Made by a program: the position numbers and the translations under genes. Of a stretch of 36,789 bases of DNA, positions 30,901 to 36,789 are shown in pieces. The DNA is taken from NCBI GenBank assembly GCA_965368115.1, contig CBDULQ010000006.1:1-36789 (forward strand), read 5' to 3'. The notes below the pieces were generated by a model. That model made no database searches, was not told the DNA's origin, and worked only from the letters and a program-made list of their open reading frames with translations. This DNA comes from CBDULQ01 sp965368115. GTDB lineage: Bacteria > Pseudomonadota > Gammaproteobacteria > SZUA-229. Each line of letters opens with the position of its first letter. Position 1 is the first letter of the stretch.

Positions 30901-32390
30901 CTGAACGCAAACCGGAATCGGACGAATCGTTTTCCCTGCGTGACCTGTCCGGCGCCCAGCCGCTATGGATTCCGCTGGCAGTGCTGGGCAGCCTGCTAGT
31001 GGTGTCACTGGTGGTGCAGCTGACGCTGGCATGGATGTCCTACTCGCGTATCCTGCCGGTAGATCGGCATGTGGTGCACCTGGAAAAGCTGCAGTCCATG
31101 CTCACCACGGTGGAAAAAAATCTCGCGCTGCCTCTGCCCGAAGGCCGGTCCCTGCCACCGGCACTGCAGGCGCGCCTGCAGGAAGACATCCAGACACTAC
31201 TCGATAATAAACAGTATCTGGCCAATGACACGGAAGCCAATCTGCACCACGCCAGGGTGATGCTGGAGATGGAAAGCGAGCAGCCGCGTCAGGTGCTGCT
31301 GGATTTGCTGACCCTGTTGCGCGAAACCTTTCGCGCAGAAGCCAGTGCGCATCAGTCCCTGACCCACGATATTTATGAAGCCGCTCTATTCGAAGTGGAA
31401 ATTGGTGTGGTGACCCTGATTGCCATACCGGTCAGTGCCCTGGTCCTGTTGCTACTGATGCGCCGACGCATTTTTCTACCCTTGCGTCACATGGGATTAT
31501 TGATGCGTTCCCTGAGCAATCGCGAATATCGACAGATAACCGCGCACCAGGCGGATCCTATGCTCAAGTCGCTGGTGGACAACTACAACCAGATGGTGGT
31601 GAGACTGCAAGAGCTGGAGGCCGAACACGTACAGAGCGAACAGAAACTGGAAGCCCAGGTCGAACATGCGGTGCGTACACTGATCGAACAACAGCACAAT
31701 GTTGCCACCACCGAACGGCTCGCCGCACTGGGCGAAGTCATGGCGCGGCTGGCTCACGAATTGCGTAACCCGCTGGCCGGTGTTCGCATGGCCTGCAGCA
31801 ATCTGAAAAAGGAAATGGAACAGGATGGCTATCGACCCGATCACGCACAACGCCTGGATATGGTGGGTGATGAAATCGATCGCGTCATCGACCTGCTGAA
31901 TGGTTTGCTCGATCAGGCGCGGCACAAACCGGAGCCGTTGCGCGATGTGGCGCTGGCGTCGCTGGTCGACGACCTGTTGTCGCTGTCGCGTTACCAGGTG
32001 CCTTCGCACATCAAGCTGATTAATGCGGTGACACAGAATATTGTCTGTCGTCTACCCGACGCGCGTCTCCGACAGGCGCTGTTGAATCTGATTATCAATG
32101 CCCAGCAGGCGATGGGCGAAGAGGACGGAGAAATTACCATCAGTGCGGAACACGTGGATCAGCAACTGACCATCAGCGTATGTGATCAGGGACCGGGTTT
32201 TCCGGAATCCATGTTGCAGGCGGATATACTGGCATTCAATAGCATGCGTGATGGTGGTACCGGGCTCGGTCTGTCCATGGTGCAACGATTCGTGCGTAAT
32301 CAGGGCGGGCGTCTGATACTGAAAAATCGACAACCGCGTGGTGCCTGTGTCACCCTGCAACTGAACTGTATAGAAACCGAACATGCCTGA
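30897..32390 (+). CDS. Membrane sensor histidine kinase (NtrB/ZraS-like)
   Basis: Predicted 497-residue kinase that phosphorylates the response regulator encoded next. Membrane helices at about 23-46 and 168-188 enclose a helical periplasmic domain of about 120 residues with no recognisable fold. A HAMP-like linker and coiled coil follow, then HisKA with His287 in RLAHELRNPLAG and an HATPase domain with the N box NLIINAQQA, G1 CDQGPGF and G2 GTGLGLSM. Start overlaps the CydB-like stop by 4 bases and its end overlaps the regulator by 8 bases, so all three are translationally coupled. The proximity to a quinol-oxidase-like subunit suggests a redox, quinone or sulfur signal. Confidence 0.93.
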   Translation: MTERKPESDESFSLRDLSGAQPLWIPLAVLGSLLVVSLVVQLTLAWMSYSRILPVDRHVVHLEKLQSMLTTVEKNLALPLPEGRSLPPALQARLQEDIQTLLDNKQYLANDTEANLHHARVMLEMESEQPRQVLLDLLTLLRETFRAEASAHQSLTHDIYEAALFEVEIGVVTLIAIPVSALVLLLLMRRRIFLPLRHMGLLMRSLSNREYRQITAHQADPMLKSLVDNYNQMVVRLQELEAEHVQSEQKLEAQVEHAVRTLIEQQHNVATTERLAALGEVMARLAHELRNPLAGVRMACSNLKKEMEQDGYRPDHAQRLDMVGDEIDRVIDLLNGLLDQARHKPEPLRDVALASLVDDLLSLSRYQVPSHIKLINAVTQNIVCRLPDARLRQALLNLIINAQQAMGEEDGEITISAEHVDQQLTISVCDQGPGFPESMLQADILAFNSMRDGGTGLGLSMVQRFVRNQGGRLILKNRQPRGACVTLQLNCIETEHA

Positions 32391-33810
32391 AACATTATTG
32401 ATTATCGAAGACGAAAAATTACTCGGTAGTGAGTTGCAACGTCATTACCGGGGTCTCGACTACGAAGTGGTCTGGGCACAGACCTATGCGGATGCGGAAA
32501 ATAAACTGGTCACTGGAAGCATCGACCCGCTGGTGATTCTATCGGATCTCAATTTGCCAGACGGTAACGGACTCGATCTACTGGAATCCTTCACCCATCG
32601 TTTACCAGGCAGTGAATGGGTATTCCTTACCGGTTATGGTGACGTGCCGGATTCGGTACGCGCGTTGCAACTCGGTGCGTTCGATTTTCTGACCAAACCC
32701 TGTCCCCAGCAACAACTGGATATGACGGTACACAGCGCATTGCGCAGCGCCCGTGCGCAACGTCGCGTGTTGAATGAGATCAGCGATGCCAGCGAACAGT
32801 TCGCGGTTGAGCGTTTTCTGGGCAGCAGCGTGGCTGCACGTGAGACCCAGCAAATGCTGCGTCAGTTGAGTCAGGTGCCGTATAGCGCCCTGATTCTGAC
32901 CGGAGAAACCGGCACCGGCAAAGGCCTGGCCGCGCGTATTTTGCATTACAACAGCGAGCGTGCCGCGCAACCAATGGTGGAACTGAACTGTTCCGCCCTG
33001 CCCAGGGAAATGCTTGAATCGGAACTGTTCGGTCATGAAGCCGGCGCATTTACCGGCGCCAAAGGTCGCCATCGTGGTCTCATGGAACAGGCCCAGGGGG
33101 GCACATTGTTTCTCGATGAAATCGGCGAAATGCCCCTCGATCTACAGGCCAAACTGCTCAAGGTGGTGGAAGACCGTCGCGTGCGTCGTCTCGGTGGCGA
33201 ACGGGAAATCAGTGTCGATATTCAGATTATTGCCGCCACCAATCGAAATCTGCAAGACGAAATTCGCGAAGGCCACTTTCGCTCCGACCTGTATCATCGA
33301 CTCAGCGTATTTGAATTGCGATTGCCTTCACTGCGCGAACGTATCGATGACCTGCATGACCTGGTGCCGACTTTCGTAGCTGAGTTTAATCTCAAGGCTG
33401 GTAAAAAAGTGTCCCAGATATCCGATCAGGCCTGGCAGAATATGGCTGCTTATGGCTGGCCCGGTAATGTTCGGGAACTGCGTAATGTCATCGAACGTTG
33501 CGTCATACTCTCAACATCAAACCAGTTACCGGAACAATGGCTACAGTTGCGAGCGGATGAGTCGTCTTCTACAGTCGATTCTGATTCATCGACGTCGAGC
33601 GCAGCATTATCGCCGACACTTTCGAACAGCGACTCCCACCTTGGACTACGCTTCCCGACTGACGGCGGCATGGGTCTGGACGACATGGTGGCGGAAATCA
33701 TTCGTGCCATGCTCAAGCGTTATGACGGCAATGTGACCGAAGTCGCCCGCGTATTGAAAACCACACGGGAAAAGGTGCGTTATCGCATCGAAAAATACAA
33801 CATCCGCTAA
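32383..33810 (+). CDS. Sigma-54-dependent NtrC-family response regulator
   Basis: Predicted 475-residue enhancer-binding activator. Receiver domain (1-120) with Asp55 in LSDLNLPDG and Lys105 in LTKP; AAA+ domain (about 143-380) with Walker A GETGTGKG (174-181), the sigma-54 contact loop GAFTGA (221-226), Walker B GTLFLDE and the sensor sequence GWPGNVRELRN; a Ser/Thr-rich linker; and a Fis-type HTH at the C-terminus (VTEVARVLKTTREKVRYRIEKYNIR). It needs phosphorylation by the adjacent kinase and activates sigma-54 promoters. Four candidate promoters of that type lie in this window, and one heads its own operon, predicting autoregulation. Confidence 0.96.
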   Translation: MPETLLIIEDEKLLGSELQRHYRGLDYEVVWAQTYADAENKLVTGSIDPLVILSDLNLPDGNGLDLLESFTHRLPGSEWVFLTGYGDVPDSVRALQLGAFDFLTKPCPQQQLDMTVHSALRSARAQRRVLNEISDASEQFAVERFLGSSVAARETQQMLRQLSQVPYSALILTGETGTGKGLAARILHYNSERAAQPMVELNCSALPREMLESELFGHEAGAFTGAKGRHRGLMEQAQGGTLFLDEIGEMPLDLQAKLLKVVEDRRVRRLGGEREISVDIQIIAATNRNLQDEIREGHFRSDLYHRLSVFELRLPSLRERIDDLHDLVPTFVAEFNLKAGKKVSQISDQAWQNMAAYGWPGNVRELRNVIERCVILSTSNQLPEQWLQLRADESSSTVDSDSSTSSAALSPTLSNSDSHLGLRFPTDGGMGLDDMVAEIIRAMLKRYDGNVTEVARVLKTTREKVRYRIEKYNIR

Positions 33811-33932
33811 TCGTTTTTATTCTGTTGTTGATTCCTCCGCATAACAGCCTCTCAATCTTTCATATCGTTTTCTTAACCCCTTGCTTGAAATACATTGGTT
33901 GTGGAAATGTCCACACTGCGTGGGTAAGCACT

Positions 33933-33946
33933 GCGCAATATTAGCC
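33933..33946 (+). promoter_or_regulatory. AATATT dyad, candidate enhancer site of yfdX-cyoAB
   Basis: GCGCAATATTAGCC has its AATATT core centred 70.5 bp upstream of the -24 GG at 34010, the same distance as at the SQR-like operon. A perfect dyad TGTGGAAATGTCCACA (33900-33915) lies 32 bp further upstream and may be a second site. No gene or other signal is seen in the 33811-34008 gap. Confidence 0.5.
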
Positions 33947-34008
33947 AGTCACCGGGCTGTTTATTTTACGCTTAAAAATTTTTCTTTAAAAAACAGCGAT
34001 ATAAAAAT

Positions 34009-34024
34009 TGGCACAGGCTATGCA
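34009..34024 (+). promoter_or_regulatory. Sigma-54 promoter of yfdX-cyoAB
   Basis: TGGCACAGGCTATGCA: full TGGCAC at -24 and GC at 34022-34023, 10 bp after GG (34010-34011). It is the best of the four candidates. The start would be about 34035, 50 bases before the yfdX ATG at 34085. Confidence 0.78.
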
Positions 34025-34084
34025 ATTAATCCGGTGAAGGCAGCGAACTGAAGCTGCAAAAGAATTCCGTAAAGGAGAGAAGTC

Positions 34085-34804
34085 ATGAAGCAGAAACAGA
34101 CCTTTAAAAAATTGATGGTGCCGGTGCTGGTTGCAGCTGTTCTGGCCGGGTCCGTATCCATGGCCGCGCATGCTGAGAAAAACCAGCCTGAGACCACCGA
34201 CTATGTCACCACGGTGACTCATGTGAAGGGCTGGACCGGCAGTGATGTACAGAAAAAAGCCAGCCACACCGGTCGTGAAATCGTCAGTAACCTGTCCGAG
34301 GCGCATCAGGCCCTGGAAGAACAGGACAACAGCCTGGCCTTGAAAAAACTCAATGAGGCGAACAAGCTGAATGCCTCGGTGCGTGAAATCATGCCGTTCG
34401 CGAATATTCGCGAAGATATCTATAACGCCAGAGGCAAACTGGTCTTCAGTGATGTCGATACCTACTTCGATGATCTGTTGCCGATCTATACCCAGCTCGA
34501 CGAATTGCAGGTGTACGCGCCTGAAGTCGCGAATAACATTCGCAATCACGTGAAGAAATCCGAATACATTGCTCGTCGTGGCGACGCAAAGGCTGCGGTT
34601 AAGCCGCTCGATGAAGTGCTGGACCAGATCTCGTCCACCACAGTCTACATGCCGGTGATGTTTGTCGATGGCCAGATCAAGGCAGCCATAGGCGCACTGA
34701 ACAAGGATAAGCCGGATAGTAAAATCGCTAACACCGCTGTGGAAAATGCCCTGCAGAGTCTACGCGCTTACACTGGAGGTGTGATTACCGAACAGCCATC
34801 CTGA
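34085..34804 (+). CDS. yfdX: YfdX family protein
   Basis: Predicted exported 239-residue helical protein with a signal peptide (cleavage near AAHAEK) and the YfdX domain: GREIVSNLSEAHQALEEQDNSLALKKLNEANKL, then helices ending LQSLRAYTGGVI. AAAGGAGAG lies just before the ATG. In E. coli YfdX is under EvgA acid-stress control, and its molecular role is unsettled. Here it is the first gene after a strong sigma-54 promoter and precedes the cyo oxidase genes by 90 bases with hairpins in between. The paralogue-like gene at 28848 is in the other half of the regulon. An 18-bp palindrome with a GAATATTC core lies inside the gene (34397-34414). Confidence 0.88.
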   Translation: MKQKQTFKKLMVPVLVAAVLAGSVSMAAHAEKNQPETTDYVTTVTHVKGWTGSDVQKKASHTGREIVSNLSEAHQALEEQDNSLALKKLNEANKLNASVREIMPFANIREDIYNARGKLVFSDVDTYFDDLLPIYTQLDELQVYAPEVANNIRNHVKKSEYIARRGDAKAAVKPLDEVLDQISSTTVYMPVMFVDGQIKAAIGALNKDKPDSKIANTAVENALQSLRAYTGGVITEQPS

Positions 34805-34839
34805 TTTAACTTTCAACACTTTTTGTCTCCTCGCTCTTT

Positions 34840-34881
34840 CCCCGTTGCCCTCCAACGGGGTCCTTTTGAGGACCGTTTTTT
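34840..34881 (+). terminator. Overlapping hairpins with T-run between yfdX and cyoA
   Basis: Hairpin 1: CCCCGTTG (34840-34847) / CAACGGGG (34853-34860). Hairpin 2: GGTCC (34859-34863) / GGACC (34870-34874) followed by G and TTTTTT (34876-34881). They share bases 34859-34860, so both cannot be fully formed. Hairpin 2 resembles an intrinsic terminator and could reduce read-through into cyoA. Confidence 0.6.
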
Positions 34882-34894
34882 CTACAGGATTTCT

Positions 34895-35803
34895 ATGCGC
34901 CAGCAGACTTTCAAACATTGTCGATCTCGTGGGCCAGGGGCGATACTTTTAAGTCTGGTGGCGAGCACTCTGACTTTGAGTTCATCGGGTGTATTTGCGG
35001 CGCCACTGACAGAATTGAATCCCGCCGGTCCCGTGTCCCGACAGATTATCGAACTCATGTCGATAACCTTCGGTTTGATGCTGCTGGTGTTGATACCGGT
35101 GCTGTTGCTAACGGTGTGGGTCGCGCGGCGCTACCGATACAATCATCCCAGTGCCGATTACCGGCCGGACTGGAACGCGTCGCCGAATATCGAGCGACTA
35201 CTCTGGTTGATACCGGCTGTCATCGTACTGATTCTTGCTACCCTGACCTGGCATTACTCGCAAAGCCTGAGTCCCTATCGCGCACTGTCGACGCATCAGC
35301 CACCCTTGCAGGTCCAGGTGATTGCCAGTCGTGGCGGCTGGTGGTTTATCTATCCACAACAGAATCTTGCGACGCAAAACCAGCTGGTGATTCCTGTGGG
35401 GCGTCAGGTGCATTTGCAACTGACCGCAGATAGCCGGCTCAGCTCATTGTTTATTCCACGTCTCGCCGGTCAGATCTATGCTATGCCGGGACGGCGTACC
35501 CAGCTCTATTTGCAGGCCGATAAGCCGGGTCGGTTTCATGGTGAAAATACCCAGTACAACGGCGCACGCTTTTCCGACCAACGTTTCAACGTCCGCGCTG
35601 TCGACGAGGATCATTTCAAACGCTGGTTGCGGCTCGCACAACACAGTGACCGTCGACTAGACCTGGCACAGTACAGAAAAATCGAACAGAACGGGGACTG
35701 GCGTTCGGTCCGATATTTTGCCGATGTCAGTGATCACCTGTTCGATCGCATTATCGCCGCACAACACGCGCATACCGATTCTAATCAGCAAAGGAACGTC
35801 TAG
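34895..35803 (+). CDS. cyoA: Cytochrome bo3 ubiquinol oxidase subunit II
   Basis: Membrane-anchored periplasmic subunit of the proton-pumping quinol oxidase. From ATG 34895 it has 302 residues: signal peptide (about 1-36), two membrane helices (about 53-77 and 101-119) and a cupredoxin domain. SLFIPRLAGQIYAMPGRRTQLYLQADKPGRF aligns with E. coli CyoA. The CuA copper ligands of cytochrome c oxidases are absent (YNGARFSDQ in place of the CxxxC loop), so it accepts electrons from quinol. Unlike E. coli CyoA the signal peptide has no lipobox cysteine. Longer frames from 34823 would start before the hairpins and are rejected. Confidence 0.93.
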   Translation: MRQQTFKHCRSRGPGAILLSLVASTLTLSSSGVFAAPLTELNPAGPVSRQIIELMSITFGLMLLVLIPVLLLTVWVARRYRYNHPSADYRPDWNASPNIERLLWLIPAVIVLILATLTWHYSQSLSPYRALSTHQPPLQVQVIASRGGWWFIYPQQNLATQNQLVIPVGRQVHLQLTADSRLSSLFIPRLAGQIYAMPGRRTQLYLQADKPGRFHGENTQYNGARFSDQRFNVRAVDEDHFKRWLRLAQHSDRRLDLAQYRKIEQNGDWRSVRYFADVSDHLFDRIIAAQHAHTDSNQQRNV

Positions 35804-35806
35804 TTT

Positions 35807-36789
35807 ATGTTCGGTAAACTGTCACTGGCGATGATTCCTTATCACAACCCGATCATCATGGCGGCGGTGGGTTTTAGTCTGTTGCTGGTGACTGCGGTGC
35901 TGGCCGTGATAACCCGGTATCGATTCTGGGGAACATTGTGGCGAGACTGGTTGTGCAGCGTTGATCACAAGCGCATTGGTGTGATGTATATTTTGCTGGC
36001 ACTGGTGATGCTGGTGCGCGGCCTCATCGATGCAGTGATGATGCGCGCGCAACAGATGCTATCGGTGGGTGCGCACGCGGGCTATCTTCCGCCGGAACAT
36101 TACAACCAGCTGTTTTCAGCTCACGGTACCATCATGATCTTTTTCATGGCCATGCCGTTTCTCACCGGGCTGATTAATATCGTGGTGCCGCTGCAACTGG
36201 GTAAACGGGATGTGGCTTTCCCGTTTATGAATGCCCTGTCCCTGTGGCTAACCGTTGCCGGTGCCGCGTTGGTGATGGTGTCGCTGGGCGTGGGTAATTT
36301 TTCACGCGCCGGCTGGACGGCGTATCCACCGCTTGCGGGTATTACACAGAGTCCGGACGTGGGTGTGGACTACTGGATTGTCGCTACCCTGCTGGCGGGT
36401 ATCGGTTCCACCATGAGCGGCGTCAATTTCATCGTCACTATATTGCGCGATCGTGCACCGGGCATGACTCTGATGCGCATGCCCATGTTCAGCTGGACGG
36501 CCCTGTGCACCAGTGTGCTCATGCTGTTCGCGTTTCCAGGACTGACGGTGGCCAGCCTGTTGCTGGCCATGGATCGTTATCTGGACATGCATTTTTTTAC
36601 CGTTGCCGCCGGCGGCAATTTCATGAACTACATCAACCTGTTCTGGATCTGGGGTCATCCGGAAGTTTACATTCTGATCTTGCCGGCCTTCGGTGTGTTC
36701 TCCGAGGTGACCGCCACATTTTCCGGAAAAACCCTGTTCGGATACCGTTCACTGGTGTATGCCACCATGGCCATCGCATTGCTGTCGTT
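35807..36789 (+). CDS. cyoB: Cytochrome bo3 ubiquinol oxidase subunit I (3' truncated by window edge)
   Basis: Haem-copper catalytic subunit that reduces O2 to water while pumping protons. The ATG is 3 bases after the cyoA stop; 327 codons are present and the frame runs off the window. The start MFGKLSLAMIPYHNP matches E. coli CyoB, and numbering is identical over this stretch: quinol-site residues Arg71, Asp75, His98 and Gln101 are kept (RGLIDAVMMRAQQ, PPEHYNQLF), the haem b ligand is His106 (SAHG), and the CuB-histidine/tyrosine motif is GHPEVY with His284. This supports quinol rather than cytochrome c as donor. Part of the yfdX-cyoAB unit. Confidence 0.97.
   Translation, partial: MFGKLSLAMIPYHNPIIMAAVGFSLLLVTAVLAVITRYRFWGTLWRDWLCSVDHKRIGVMYILLALVMLVRGLIDAVMMRAQQMLSVGAHAGYLPPEHYNQLFSAHGTIMIFFMAMPFLTGLINIVVPLQLGKRDVAFPFMNALSLWLTVAGAALVMVSLGVGNFSRAGWTAYPPLAGITQSPDVGVDYWIVATLLAGIGSTMSGVNFIVTILRDRAPGMTLMRMPMFSWTALCTSVLMLFAFPGLTVASLLLAMDRYLDMHFFTVAAGGNFMNYINLFWIWGHPEVYILILPAFGVFSEVTATFSGKTLFGYRSLVYATMAIALLS

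Overview
The window looks like chromosome of a free-living, sulfur-oxidising gammaproteobacterium. The evidence is the gene order polA - engB - cytochrome c4 - dsbA - GGDEF cyclase, which matches the Pseudomonas-type arrangement, together with genes for thiosulfate dehydrogenase (TsdA), a DsrC-like protein, sulfur oxygenase/reductase (SOR), an SQR-like flavoprotein and a bo3-type quinol oxidase. Family or genus cannot be fixed from the sequence. No rRNA, tRNA, insertion sequence, prophage or CRISPR array was recognised. Both ends cut genes: polA lacks its 5' part and cyoB its 3' part.

Region 1 (1-5705) is a conserved housekeeping block: polA, a probable small RNA in the Spot 42/ErsA position, engB, cytochrome c4, dsbA and a DgcH-like diguanylate cyclase with three N-terminal helical repeats. 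Region 2 (5877-12155) is envelope-related: a VPLPA-CTERM surface protein, an MltC-like lytic transglycosylase followed by an LPP20-type lipoprotein, a second LPP20 lipoprotein, a transglutaminase-like periplasmic protein and a small outer-membrane barrel. Region 3 (12455-18096) holds a CsbD - DsrC-like - TsdA operon, a divergent Crp/Fnr-type regulator, and a phospholipase D/VTT fusion with a YbhP-like phosphatase. An identical 23-bp FNR-type box lies in front of both minus-strand operons, each with a TAnnnT hexamer at the same spacing. A DUF2061 protein, gpmA and an MMPL/RND exporter follow.

Region 4 (21740-36789) is the most unusual part and reads as one sigma-54 regulon. Four candidate -24/-12 promoters precede (i) an SQR-like flavoprotein, a small unknown membrane protein and an EmrAB-type efflux pair, (ii) SOR and a DUF202 protein, (iii) a small membrane protein, a YfdX-like protein, an orphan CydB-like subunit and a histidine kinase/NtrC-type response regulator pair, and (iv) YfdX and cyoAB. 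Each promoter has an AATATT-centred dyad (consensus about GGnGAATATTCnCC) some 70-80 bp upstream. This is where an enhancer-binding protein such as the locally encoded regulator would sit. I infer a self-regulating sulfur-oxidation/quinol-oxidase stress module; this rests on the promoter pattern and gene content and has not been tested.
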